64,000 nt of DNA, from contig NC_081183.1 in the NCBI RefSeq assembly GCF_029867415.1, positions 53,828,336 through 53,892,335 on the forward strand. The letters run 5' to 3'. Under the pieces are notes generated by a model. That model worked only from the letters and a program-made list of their open reading frames with translations. It did not search any database and had not been told where the DNA came from. Positions 34,561-46,759 of the stretch are shown here, piece by piece. The translations under genes were made by a program, and so were the position numbers. This DNA is from Vicia villosa (taxonomy: Eukaryota; Streptophyta; Magnoliopsida; Fabales; Fabaceae). Positions within the stretch are counted from its first letter, which is position 1. The number at the start of each line of letters is the position of its first letter.

Positions 34561-34805
34561 CCTTCATCAAGATATAATCAATGGATTCATTCTGATGAAC
34601 AAACCCTCAACCCATTTACCAGGTGGCATCTGAAAGCCCATCTCAGGTAATGTTCCAATCTGCCAACAACATTTCGCAGACGACATTCAAATGCAACTTC
34701 CAACATCTCTTCTGATCAAGGTAAGTGCAAATTTTCAGGGCATCTAAATATTCAATCATCTTCTACCTTCAGATTTCAGACAATCTCTTCAGGTTTAAGA
34801 AGATT

Positions 34806-34818
34806 GAATAGGGGCAAC
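34806..34818 (+). promoter_or_regulatory. Polypurine tract of element B
   Basis: gaataggggcaac directly precedes the 3' LTR start TGTTATACC. Confidence 0.75.
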
Positions 34819-37800
34819 TGTTATACCCCAAAATTTGCCCGCATCTTTTTTCAAGAAAACTCCAATCTGGAAATTAAGAGTCTCATATAATCATGGATTT
34901 TTATTTCAACAAATATCCTGACATATGAAATACTTAGTTTTTAGAATTTTTCTTATACAGTAATTTGGCTTGCAGTTGAATTTATTCTTACGCAAACGCC
35001 AAATACTGTTTATTACTTCACACATGCTATTTATTTATTTACAGATACATAGTACTGACACAATTGGTACAGAGTTAAATCTTTTGCAGGCGCAGAATCA
35101 GTAAACTCATACTGTACTGGTAACAGTAAATATTAGTTATTTATTATGTCTGTGTTTTTTAACAAGTCATGTAAATAAACTTTCATTTTTCACATAAAAC
35201 AAAGACAAAAACAATCAAAAAGAAAATTAACTTTGACTGTTGATTTTTCACTCTAACTGCTACGTCAATACCTGAACAGTCAGTTGACAGCCAAACTGCT
35301 GGCAGTACAATTCTCAGTGTTTTGTACCATCAATCAAATCAATCTTTCACAATTCAAAATTCCAAGATTTTTGTTCTAGAAGTCTTCTGAATATCACGCG
35401 ATTAGCAGAGACTCAACACTGCACAAAAATCAGGTACGCTTAACTGTCTCCTACACAAACAGTCCCTGACTAGGGTTTTCTTGTTTTTACAGGAGAAACA
35501 AGTTTTGAGAGCTCAAATGGATTTCATACACATCCATATATCTCAAAGTACCATCATACAAATTTTCAAACTTCAATTCACTCAGACGCACCGTCAGCAG
35601 CTCAAACAGTCAACAGACGACCCGTTTGACCCAAAAAGTCAACAGACAGTCAAAAATGAATTTTTTTGTCAAAGTCCATATTTTGTCAAAGGATTCATCA
35701 TTTGATCATTGGATGATCATAATTCATCAAGGAAAGATCAAAAATCAACAAAACCCTAAGATTCAAAATTAGGGTTTTTGCCTGAAAAGTCAACTCAACT
35801 TTGACTGATCATAACTCTCTCATCCTTCATCCAAAAAATTCAAACCAAAGCTCATTTTGAAGGAAATTCAATTATCTTTCAAATGCCATTGATCCCATGG
35901 TCATTGGATTCACCATTTGAAAAATATGATCAAAGACATTACAGGTCATTTTCAAAGTCAACAAAAAGACACTTTTTTCAAAAGGACACACAAGGAGCAT
36001 CAAAAATCATTTTGACATGATACCAAAGGCATTGGTTAGAGGACTCTTTGAGGTTTCCAAAAAGTGCAAGATCTCCTTCATATGACAAAAATTGAGGGAT
36101 TTACACCTTGTTGAAGTTGGCTAAATTTTGGAAAATGCATAAAACCAACATTGCTCAAAAATGCATTTTTTCCAAATGGGGCCAGGTTTTCATGGTTCAA
36201 ACATGTATGCCATGTTATTATGGGCCTCCCACGACCAAGACTAAGCCCACACCATTTTTATTTCATTTTTTGCATAATTTTATCTTATTTTAAGATTAAA
36301 TTAAAAAGAAAAATGAAAGGATAATGGATGGCTTAAATCTTAAGCATGACTCACCCAAGGAATCTTCATTTTTCTGCAGAGAATTGAAGAGCAAGGCAAG
36401 AGCATTGAAGACAAGAAGACTTGGTCAATAATTCAAAGCTTTTTAATATAAAAAATTCAAGAATTCCACAAAGGCAACTAGATGCTTCATAGCTTCAATT
36501 TTAAGCACTTCAATGCTTATAAATAGGCTAGCATACTTTAGTAACAGAGGGAGAACGAATTCAGTAGCATTCATAAGCACATAGCACTCTTGTAACAACT
36601 TGTAATTTTCAAAGAAACTTGAAATTCGAATTTTAAGTTTCAGTCAATTTCAATACAAAATAAACATTCAAACATCATCTCTGAGCTTCACTGAAACAAT
36701 TCCAATCATTTCCAAGTCTTAAACCTCATTGAATCGAGCTATATAGGCCACGGTTTGTTCAAACTAAAACCAACTTATATCTCATAACACACGCATATTT
36801 AACAAGATGTAGATGCATAATTGTGTTTGGTTTGAAGCTCTGGTCGTTTCTGGAGCTTCAATTGGATTTTAATGGCTGTTTGTAGCATATACCATTTTAG
36901 GGTTTTCTTAGCTCAAAATTAGGGTTCTTCATTAGGGCCAAAATTAAAGCAAATAAAGGGCATGGTTACATTCAGTGGAACAAGACGAGTTGAATGGTAC
37001 CATCGCGCCTAATTTCTATGCCTGTTTACCCCTATTCGTTATTTTGCAGAATTAGGGTTCATCAATTATAGCGCTTTTGCATAAAAGCGCTGTTGAAAGT
37101 GGCGTCTGGAGGTTGAAGATGATGCGTGTCCTCCTCCTATTGGCTGGCACGCGCGCGCAGTTTTTTTAAATTTCCCACTAATCAAGTGTTTTGCAGGTAC
37201 ACTAAGTCCCATGCGCCTCAAAATCTGAACCATCTGATCCACTATCCATCCAATCCAACGCGCCAGATCATGCAGCTGCATCATATTCCTTCATCCAATT
37301 TCCACATCTGATCAGTATCCTTTTATTTTTTATTTCTATTTTAATTTCTTGTTAAATTAATTAAAAATAGTTTTAAAAATCCAAAAAATACACAAAAAAT
37401 ATTTTTAGACTTCTAAAATAATATATTATTTTCTGAAATAAAAATATTTTATTTTTCTTCAAAATTTCAATATTTTGCATAATTAATTAGTATATATTTA
37501 TATATTGGCTTTTTAATTATTCTAACCAATCAAAAAATCATAAAAAAATTGTTCTTCATGTTAAATATTGTTTATATATTATAAACTAATTTTCTACATA
37601 TTTTGAATAATTTTCTCTTTAAGTTTTAATTATTTGTGTAATTATTTGCATAATTATGTTTTAATTAGCTTAATCAATTTCAAATCAATTTCAAAAATTC
37701 AAAAAAAATTAGTTTTGTTTTAAAATTAATTAACAAATATTTTGTACATATTTTAAACTTAATTTCTAGGTTTAAATCTATTTTCATCTTTTTTTTTTCT

Positions 37801-38799
37801 TCATTTTAATTTAATTAATCATGCATTAATTATAATTAAAATCAATCATAAAAAATCCAAAAACATGCCTTTTATTTTTCTTGCAATTTAAATTCCTAGA
37901 TAAATGTATAGGATGTCAAATTCATGTAAATAGGCTAGTTTACATTTCCTGCACAATCGATGTAATAGCGTAGATTTACTTTCCGCACTTTACATTTCCG
38001 CATTTTAATTTCCAGCAAATATAAACTGCGTGTATGTCAAAGATAAAATTGAACTGTTAGATCACTAACTTCAAAGATAAAATATCTGAATACAAACACA
38101 ATCACACTTGCACCTTTTAAGGTAATCCCTTTCTCATTCTTTTCAAAATCAAAGTCAAAATTCTACTGTTTCGAGTACAAAATCGAACCTTTTGTTTGTA
38201 TCCGGTGAAAGGATAGATTTTTAAAGGAAATAAGGATAAAGACCTTACAACTCAGGGTAGACCTCCTAGTTTGCTTGCTCAAATCAAAACAAACAAAATT
38301 CTCATACACTGTTGTTTTTCAAAACAAAACTTTCAAAAAAGACAATACTTTGTATACATCCAAACACGGATTATTACAAAGTTAACGTTTTTTTCAAAAC
38401 ATCTTTCGAAAGATAAACAAGCATTTTGTATACATCCACACACGGATCATTACAAAATTCAATTTACAAAAGTATTTGAAACCACATATGAGCATTCTAA
38501 AGCAATTGAAAAGTGATAGAAAAACAAGTGAGCTAAGCAAACTTAAGAGCCCATGGATAACCATGGATACAAAGGGTGCTAACACCTTCCCTTTGTATAA
38601 CCTACCCCCTTACCCAGAATTTCTTAAAGGTCTTTTTTCTGTTTCTTTTATAAACCTTTCCTTAATTGGATAAAATAAAAGGTCGGTGGCGACTCTGTGA
38701 ATTTTCAAAAATGCGAAAGCATTAAGCGATAAAAAAGAGTCAGTTCACGTATCTCTCCCGAACAAAGGTATGGCCCGAATTAAAAAACGGAGGTCCACA
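34819..38799 (+). mobile_element. 3' LTR of element B
   Basis: The 3981-bp LTR is nearly identical to the 5' copy, differing at about 20 scattered positions and homopolymer lengths by eye. It ends GGTCCACA at 38799, followed by the acggt target duplication. The TATA box is at 36518-36525. Confidence 0.95.
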
Positions 38800-39813
38800 A
38801 CGGTGAAGAATTGTGAATCTATTTGGGTTATTGTGAACAGGTTGACGAAGTCTGCTCACTTTATACCAATGAGAATGGATTATCCGATGGAGAGATTAGC
38901 TCAATTGTATATTGAGAAGATAGTAAGTCTGCATGGTATTCCTTCAAGTATCGTATCATATAGAGATCCAAGGTTTACATCTCGATTCTGGGAAGGTTTG
39001 CAGAAGGCTTTGGGTACTAAATTGAGGTTGAGTTCTGCTTATCATCCGCAAACTGATGGTCAGACTGAGAGAACAATTCAGTCATTGGAAGATTTGTTAC
39101 GTTCCTGTGTATTGGAAAAAGGTGGTGCATGGGATAGCTATTTGCCGTTGATCGAATTTACCTACAACAATAGTTTTCATTCGAGCATTGGTATGGATCC
39201 ATTTGAAGCTTTGTATGGTAGGAGATGTAGAACACCTTTGTGTTGGTATGAATCGGGTGAGAGTACTGTGATTGGACCAGAAATTGTACAAGAGACCACA
39301 GAGAAGATTAGATTGATTCAGGAGAAGATGAAGGCTTCTCAGAGCCGCCAGAAAAGCTACCATGATAAAATACGAAGGACACTTGAATTTCAAGAGGGAG
39401 ATCATGTGTTCTTGAGAGTGACTCCTACGACTGGTGTTGGTAGAGCACTGAAATCGAGGAAGTTGACTCCGTGTTTCATTGGTCCGTATCAGATTACAGA
39501 GAGGATTGGGGAGGTGGCTTACCGTATTGCGTTGCCACCAACGCTTGCGAATTTGCACGATGTATTCCACGTATCACAGTTGAGGAAATACATCGCGGAT
39601 CCATCTCATGTGATCCAGGTAGATGATGTGCAGGTAAAGGATAACCTGACAGTGGAAGCTTTACCTATGAGAATTGAAGATCGAAAGCTGAAAAAATTGC
39701 GTGGCAGAGAGATAGCACTGGTCAGAGTAGCTTGGGGAGGACCAGCAGGTGGGAATGTGACTTGGGAACTGGAAAGTCAGATGATGGATTCCTACCCAGA
39801 GTTATTTGCCTAA
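38800..39813 (+). pseudogene. gag-pol of element A, 3' part (integrase core and chromodomain-type C-terminus)
   Basis: After the duplicated acggt (38800-38804) the A reading frame resumes in phase and stays open to TAA at 39811-39813. It holds the integrase core (SIWVIVNRLTKSAHF; the late part of the DDE triad near HPQTDGQTERT) and the GPY/F-like segment (FIGPYQITERIG). The chromodomain-like end (VAWGGPAGGNVTWELE...YPELF) is typical of Tekay-type chromoviruses. An ATG at 38770 opens this frame inside the B LTR, so the apparent 347-residue ORF is a chimera of B and A. Confidence 0.9.
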
Positions 39814-39842
39814 GGTATGTTTTCGAGGACGAAAACTCTTTT

Positions 39843-39855
39843 AGTGGGGGAGAGT
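39843..39855 (+). promoter_or_regulatory. Polypurine tract of element A
   Basis: agtgggggagagt lies directly before the 3' LTR start TGTAACACTCC. Confidence 0.8.
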
Positions 39856-41830
39856 TGTAACACTCCATATTTTCATAATTTAATTTTAAATTTATTTAAT
39901 TGAATTATGGAGAATTATTTGGAATTATTGAGAGCTATGGAGAAATTAAGCAAATGGGCTTAAGTCGTGATTAGTAAAGAGGGGGGGTGTATTGGTAGAC
40001 CCTATTACTAATTAAAATAGTTTTATTTTATTTTCCACAAAATAGAGGAATTGTGGGAAAGAGGAATAGAACTAAGGAGAAGAGAAAAGCTTGAACGTGA
40101 AAAGAGAAGAGAAGCAGAGAAGTGAGACAGAGGAAGAGCGAAGAATCAACCTTCAGGTAAGGGGGAACTCTTCCATTTATCTTCTATTATGGGGTTATAG
40201 GTAGTAGGATAGAATTGATCATGTTGTTTATGTCAATTGAGTTATGCTTAGGTTGTAAAAATGTTAGGTTTTGGGAGAATTGATTGATAATGTTGTATTG
40301 ATCATGTACGATGTTAATTGGATAGTTGAAATGTATTATAAATGTGTTATAATGTGTGTTGTTTTACTGTACGTGAAATCTGGTTGAAATGGAATTGGTT
40401 TGGTAATGATTCGGTGAAAAAAGAACAAAATCGTAGGCTGTTTTCTGTGATTCGGATTCCTGGAAATCGCCAGTTTGCGCCGTGTCCAAGAGTTGGCGCC
40501 GCAAACTGCTTGGCAGAAAGCCAGGAAGTTCTGATGTATTCAGTACGCGCTGCGAGCACATGTTTGCGCCGCGAAGGCATACTTCTTTCTCGTTTCGCGC
40601 CGCGAACACATGTTTGTGCCGCGAAGTACTTGGCAGAAGGTTAAGGAATTTTTACTCGCTCAGTTCGCGCCGCGAACCAATGTTGGCGCCGCGTGCTGTT
40701 AGTTACAAGCCATTTCGAAAAGTTTAAAGATGTGTAAATTTTAAACCGTAAACCGGATTTTGGTGCCGTTTCGAGCATGGTGAAGCTAAGCAAATAATTT
40801 ACATAATAAAATGGTGTTTTGAGTCGTGACTCGAAATTATTTTAAAACACTCGATTTTATTTGGTTGTGGTGGTTTATGCTTACAGGTACACTAATGAAT
40901 GTTTTACCTGTTTTGATGTTGTGGATGTACTGGTGGTTGATATACATATATTGTTGATGTACTATATGTGTTTTGTTATGGTTGAGGATAGTATAAACTA
41001 TATGTGGCTATCGATTGTTGTGTTCGTTGATGATTATGATATCTGGTTGATTAATGTTGATGATGAGCATGTTATGGTTGATACATGCATTTCATAATCA
41101 TTATGTTGCTGGTCCTTGACGATGGTGGATCAGTGGTAGCTAATTCCCATTGTGTGGAATGAGTGAGTGGGTGTTGCCGTATCCTTGACGATTGTGGATC
41201 GGTGAGACGGGTTATCCCAGATTTTGGTACCACATGCATGTAGTTGCACTGCATTAGGCTAATTGTGTTATTATAACATGAATGGAAGATTGTCCAATGT
41301 TATAATATGTGTTGATTGTGTGTTTGTTGTACTGATTGTATGGTTGTGAACCTGATCGTAACTGTAATTGGGTGAATGACATGTGATTGATATTTTATTA
41401 TCTATATCCTATAACATTGGTTAAATGTGAATGAGACTCACCCTTACTGTTGTTATTTTTCAGATTGAGGAGTAACTTTTGTACTTGGTGAGGGTTAGCT
41501 CGTCAAGTAATTCGTTAGAGTTGGTTGGGTCCGTGTCATGCTCTGGTCGTGTAACATTGGGGAAGTTGTTTAGAGTTACTTGTTAAACTCTTTTTATTTG
41601 GGTGGATTACTTATATTGGCGTTTTAAGTCTATTACTTGGTTGTTTTTATTATTCAGATGTTTAATATAATTCCGCTGTGTTAACATGATGATCTGAATA
41701 AGTTTGGTTTGACGTTCTGTTTTATGGCATGACATGAGTATTGTTTAATATATGGAAGTTGTAATGCCCTTTTTCATGTTTACTCTGATTATTGTTTAAT
41801 ATTTATGCGGGGTATTAGAAGGGTGTTGCA
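39856..41830 (+). mobile_element. 3' LTR of element A
   Basis: The 1975-bp LTR keeps about 45 bp (about 40192-40236) that the 5' copy has lost between short ttatg repeats. It also keeps more intact CG sites in its repeat cluster (about 40478-40700). It ends GTGTTGCA and is followed by gggag. Confidence 0.92.
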
Positions 41831-42272
41831 GGGAGAAGTTCATGGTTCAAAGTTGGTAAAAATTCATCACTTAGAGAAATTTTGAGAAGTTTTAAATCAG
41901 TCTGTAGCGGTGAAATTGGGTGAGACTAAAGCCACGGAAAAGACTTAGCTCATTTGCTTTAAATAGAGTCGCCACCGCGCTTTATTGTTTCCAAAAGGAA
42001 TGGGAGAAAGAGCGAATAAAACTCACAGAAGTTTTTAAAATCAAAACTAATAAACTTATCAGAGATTTAGGTAAGGAGGTTTGTTATACAAGACAAAGGT
42101 TTTAAGCACCCCTCATATCCATTGTACTCCATGGGAATCTCTTTAAAAATGTTATTGTTTTTGTGTACATCAATCTTTAAAAACATATGTGAACTTGTTT
42201 AAAATAGAATGTGGGGATGGGAAAAGAAGTTTTTGAAAGTGAGCTCGATAAGACATCGCATATTAGACCTAC
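41831..42272 (-). mobile_element. Retroelement fragment C, right part, with Ogre-LTR-like wording on the minus strand
   Basis: This continues the sequence interrupted at 13683. On the minus strand it contains a ggatatgaggggtgct...cttgtataac...cggtggcgactct succession. This parallels the end of the B LTR (ggatacaaagggtgct...tttgtataac...cggtggcgactct at about 22868-22999), so it is probably a diverged Tat/Ogre LTR. It ends where element D begins. Confidence 0.5.
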
Positions 42273-45200
42273 TGTAACACCCCGATTTTTAACAGCGAGG
42301 GTGTGTTTTTAAAAGGGACTATTTCCATAAATAAATCAATTAATGGTTTTCCTTATACAAAATAACATTCCCATTTTTTATTTATAAAATAAGATAATTA
42401 AACCCTATGATGAGTTTTGTAATTAGATATGTTCTAAGAACTCGATCTAGGTTTGTAAGGGAAATTAGATAATATAGATTAGAACATAAGAAAAACATAC
42501 TATACATACATACAACATAGTGTCATGAGTGATAAAATGCTAATAGTAGTTAGCAATACAAACCATAAAACGACAAAATAAGAGTCCCCGGAAGACACCC
42601 ACGCAAGAGAGCTGCCCTAGGTAAAGCCCGAACCATGCATATAGTAACCGTCATCAAGTGCTGAAAATACTACTCTCGTCTACTCCCTAACTACCATGAT
42701 CGAAATCTAATGACAGCCGCAATACTCTCCAGCTCTAGCTTCGCACAAACCCCTACAACCGCTCAACAGGGTATGATCAGAGCCATCCTTTCCACTATCG
42801 TAATCGTGCTCTGAGGGATCATAATCATCATCATCCTATGCTCCACCTACGCCATCCCCTGCTCCACCTACGTCGTCCCCTACTCCACCTACGTCCGACT
42901 CCAAAGATGGCACACGTGTCGGGTTGATATGAGGAAGCTCGCCTATTGGATAAATGTCATGTGTGTACGTCTAGGGTAACCCTAGCGACATCTATAAGTC
43001 TAAGGAGGGCATAGAGGTGTCATGAAAGAATGGCCCCCCTCCTATGACTGAGGCATATGAGGGTCCAGGTGGGGCTGAAGGAGGAGTCAATAATCCGAAA
43101 CGGTCAATCACATCAGAGAGAAAACTAGATATGATCAAGGAAGCTGGAATCTAGAAGCTCACGGTCCTACATGAGTAAGTGGTCTTCGGATCCTATCCTA
43201 TGATAGTAGTGGTCTCCAACACGTTCCCGGTAAATGTGTCATCCTAGGGCCAGGTCGAACCCCTAGGACGTGTCAGTCCATGCATCAGGGAAGGTGAAGT
43301 CTGCCACCCTCGACGGCGGTGTCTCCTCGTATACTAGGTGCATCATAATCTATTGGCGTATAGCCCACACAATCCACTGAAAGGATCATCAATCCAAAAA
43401 TAACAAATATACAAGAGCGGAGCAATAAGCATAAATAGAGGATACATTATACGTATGCACCTCGTGACTCCTCTCTGGTAGCCACATAACCATGAAATGT
43501 ATGAGCATACAATTCCCCATTTCAACATATGGGTACATTATCATAAGTAATCACTTATCTCATGTATCAAAATTTTGCACAACACATTTATATAGCATTT
43601 ACTTACCTTCACAATTAGCCAACTTCAAAGTAAACACGGAAGAAGATACAGAGCAGGTATATATGAAATATATATTTTTATTTTTGAGAGAAGTATATAG
43701 AAATAGAGAGATGCCCTTACTGTTAAGAGAGTTGTAGAATTGATGTTTTGTTTGAAATTGGTTGACGGGTCGTGCACCTTTATCCAAAACGAACTAAATT
43801 AGAACGACTAATATAGAATGAACTCGTACGTGGTAAACTTCGTGATCATTCGGTTTAATATTTTATTCCATTATTTATTTAAAATAAGTCTTGATTCAAG
43901 TAAAAAAAATTATCTACTTCGAAACATAAATAAAAGAAAAGATAAATCAAATTCTATCTGAAATGAATTGATATTCATGTATTTAAAATAAAATACAACC
44001 CTACAACATAATAAAAAAATTATCTTTTAAGATATACTCCAACATATATTTATAAAATTATCAATTTCTCATGTCAGGTAAATTTTAGAATTTAAACTTT
44101 GTTTATAAAATTAAAATGTCATAATTTAGATTCAAATAAAATGATTCTTAAAAACTCATTTATAAAAATGATTCAGAAAACTTTTCAATACCGGTAACTA
44201 ACACGAAGCCTAGTTTACTTATGTAGTTTTAAATGTAGTCATAATAAAATTTGAATCAAAACATAAATATAAAAAAAAAATTAGTTATAGTTATATTGAA
44301 TATCACTTCTCCTAATAAACGCCACATTTAAAAAAAAAAAACACAACATTTAAATGCAAAAATATTTTTACATAGTATGTGTTTACACTTACATGTGTTT
44401 ACACTTACATGTGATTATGCAAAAGTGCTAAGTAGATCTATATCCTCTTAGAAATTTATTTTGTTATATTAAAATGATTAACAATAGTATAAAATATTTT
44501 CATAACCCTTATTAACTATTAATTTCTCTTTGACTTTTTTTTTTTGAAAAACCTCATTAGCCAAAATCATACTGGTTGGATAAATAAATATATAACAATA
44601 TAGTCATTATATTCCAAAACTTTAGTCACTATCTTCAAATAACAATTACAAATTGATTATAATTTTATTATTTAACTATACTTTATTTATATTCACAATA
44701 TTCTTACAAAGTACATTTTAATTTATTTAAAGACCATTTACTCAAAACAAGTAATTTGCAAAAAGTAAAAAATGATTCAATTGCTTTGAGAACACTATTT
44801 GCGTAATTTATAAACATGGTAGTTCTTAGAGAAGAAATTTGTTTACCTTAGCAAAAAAGTAATGTTAGAGACTTAGAAGTAGTGTAGATACTTGTTGTGC
44901 AGTGTGCATGTATTGTATGAGGTAAGTCTTGTAGTATTTAAATACTACTTTGTGAAAGGTAACATCAGTAGGATTACGTTACACGTTTCATTACTATTTG
45001 TAAGAGTTATTATAAGATAAGCCTTGTCGACGTCATCTAATAATTACTCATAAGTTCCTAACCTGCAGGATATCTTATCGTATATCCTTCCAATGATGAC
45101 TCTATATTCTTTTTTTCCCACATTAGTGTAGTTTCCGCTGTTATGTGATACAGATAAAAATGCCCAAAATGATTTTTACTGATAATAAAACATTTTTTCC

Positions 45201-45683
45201 GGTTATTCTATACTGCATCATAAAAAAAATCGATCGAGAAAAATTAAATTTATTATTGACTTTTTATTATTTTTAATAATTTATGTTTTCATTGCTAAAA
45301 TTTTGTTATGAACCGAGATCATTTCAAAATTTTAAACAGGTAAAACTATAGTTTTTTTTGGAGAGACCGAAATTTATTTCCAAAGAGAAACTATTTTTAT
45401 TTTATAATTCTTTCATAAATAATTTGTTATTTTATCACTAAAATTTTCTTATCAAACATGGGTTGTTTTAAAAATTAAGGCGGCTAATTTTTCCGAACAT
45501 TAAAGAGACTGAAATGAAGATTTTTAGGAAACTTATATCTTGAACTACTAATGAAATAAAATTCTAAGATTTTATTAGTATAAATACTATTTAACTAAAT
45601 TTTTGATCAAAATTATATTATAGAGGTGCGAATATACTATAATTTTAAAATATTTATTTATTTATAAAATTACGGGTCTTACA
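42273..45683 (-). mobile_element. 3' LTR of element D
   Basis: The minus strand begins TGTAAGACCCG at 45683 and ends ...GGGGTGTTACA at 42273, about 3.4 kb with TG...CA ends. A polypurine tract precedes it. The length is large for this lineage, so unrecognised inserts are possible. The interior holds 21-bp repeats at about 42835-42897. Confidence 0.75.
42835..42897. repeat. Three 21-bp repeats in the D LTR
   Basis: The phrase ctccacctacg(c/t)c(a/g)tcccctg recurs three times in tandem with small changes. Confidence 0.7.
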
Positions 45684-45701
45684 ATACTCCCCCTAAAAGA
45701 G
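45684..45701 (-). promoter_or_regulatory. Polypurine tract of element D
   Basis: The minus strand reads ctcttttagggggagtat immediately before the LTR start TGTAAG. Confidence 0.75.
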
Positions 45702-45715
45702 TTTCGTGCTTGAAA

Positions 45716-46133
45716 CTACGCGTCTGTAAACAATTCTGGGTATTTCTCTCAGATTGCACTTTCCAGTTCCTAAGTTGCATCACCAGTGGCTTCGTTCCAA
45801 ATTATTTTTACTAACGGAATTTCCTCAATCCTTAGCAGTTTCATCTTTCTATCCTCGATCCTAACGGGTACCACTTCAAATGATAAGTTGTCCTTAAGCT
45901 GAATGGTGTCTAGTTTGATTACGTGAGAAGGGTCTGGAATGTACTCCCGTAATTGTGAGACATGGAACACATCATGTATTCCAAATAGAAATGGTGGTAA
46001 TGCAATTCGGTAAGCCACAGGTCCAATTCTTGAAGTTATTTGGCGGGGTCCAATAAACTTAGGAGTTAACTTCCGCGCCTTGATTGCTCTCCCTACCCCC
46101 GTGGTGGGTGTGACACGGAGGAACACATGGTAT
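45716..46133 (-). pseudogene. pol C-terminus of element D (GPY/F and chromodomain-type end)
   Basis: Reading from 46133 to 45716 on the minus strand, the frame contains HVFLRVTPTTGVG, a GPY/F-like segment (FIGPRQITSRIG) and the DVFHVSQLREYIPDPSHV block seen in the A homologue. The end ELESA...YPELF follows two in-frame stops (one at a Trp codon near 45776). Upstream coding sequence continues at 61766 across element E. Its close similarity to element A places D in the same Tekay-like lineage. Confidence 0.88.
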
Positions 46134-46759
46134 TGTTAGCTGAAGATTTCGTTTAGAAAGAATATCCTTTGAAGAGTTAGAATTCGAAGGAAGATGGTTA
46201 CTGATAACCATTTCTGAGTTTAAAAATGGCTGTTGATGGCCATGTTTCGAGAATGATTGTTTAAGTTGAAAAGAAGATAGTTAGAAATGGAGCTAGTTCG
46301 AAGAGAATCATCTTTGAGACTTAAACATTTTTTGCAAAATACGTAAAGTACTGAAGCTTAACGTGTTTTCGTGGCATTCTCGGTTCTGATCACGTTGCCA
46401 CGCGTCGAAAGAGGATTCAGGCAGGAGGATTTGAATTTCGAAGTAGTCTGTGTAACCGCACAAGGACAGATGGCATCCCAGGGATTCTTGTGGGTAACGT
46501 GGCTTCAGATTAGTGTAGGACCGTTAGGGTCGAAATTAGTATAAATAAGGGTCTTAATGTTAGGATTCCGTGTGTTCATTTTGTACAAATCACTCACAAA
46601 CCACTCAAGTATCAAGTGTTTAGAGAACGAGTTCGCTGAGAAATATACGTATGAAACCAACACCAGTTTAATACATTTGTATCTTTCTTTATTTGAAGTA
46701 TCTTTTCATTATTACTGCTTTCGTTTACTTTTTGTTATTTACTGTTCTGCAATTCTTTC
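46134..46759 (+). mobile_element. Truncated 5' LTR of element E
   Basis: About 620 bp match the first two thirds of the 3' LTR with about 17 differences by eye (near 2.7%). It carries a TATA box at 46540. Homology fades at TTCTTTCC (46753-46760), where the inverted arm starts. No primer-binding site follows. Confidence 0.85.
46540..46547 (+). promoter_or_regulatory. TATA box in the truncated 5' LTR of E
   Basis: TATAAATA, conserved at 61210-61217 in the 3' LTR. Transcription from here would run straight into the palindrome. Confidence 0.65.

Larger units (their letters stand above)
19123..38799 (+). mobile_element. Element B: Ogre-type (Tat lineage) Ty3/gypsy retrotransposon, 19.7 kb
   Basis: The ends are TGTTATACCCC and ...GGTCCACA, with acggt duplicated at 19118-19122 and 38800-38804. 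Ogre hallmarks are present: LTRs of about 4 kb, a tRNA-Arg-type primer site, an extra ORF1 before gag, an intron between protease and RT, two RNase H domains, and a repeat-rich 3' UTR. The two LTRs differ at about 20 positions by eye over 3.98 kb, so insertion is recent. Coding defects are few: TAG at 27070-27072 between gag and protease, and TAA at 29699-29701 just before RT. Confidence 0.95.
13684..41830 (+). mobile_element. Element A: Tekay-type Ty3/gypsy chromovirus, interrupted by element B
   Basis: The ends are TGTAACACTCC (13684) and ...GTGTTGCA (41830), flanked by gggag at 13679-13683 and 41831-41835, a perfect 5-bp target duplication. Removing B and its duplicated target leaves about 8.5 kb: LTR, initiator-tRNA-Met primer site, gag with three zinc knuckles, protease, RT, RNase H, integrase, chromodomain-type C-terminus, polypurine tract, LTR. 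Pol carries three in-frame stops, so A is dead even without the insertion. Its LTRs differ by a few percent and an indel, so A is clearly older than B. Confidence 0.92.

Noticed and set aside
38770..38804. ATG at 38770 as the start of a 347-residue integrase gene
   Set aside because: The first codons are LTR sequence of B plus the duplicated acggt; the real frame of A continues from 19122.
43343..43787. Short frames inside the D LTR as genes
   Set aside because: They are under 85 codons, have no recognisable domain, and lie inside an LTR bounded by TG...CA and a polypurine tract.
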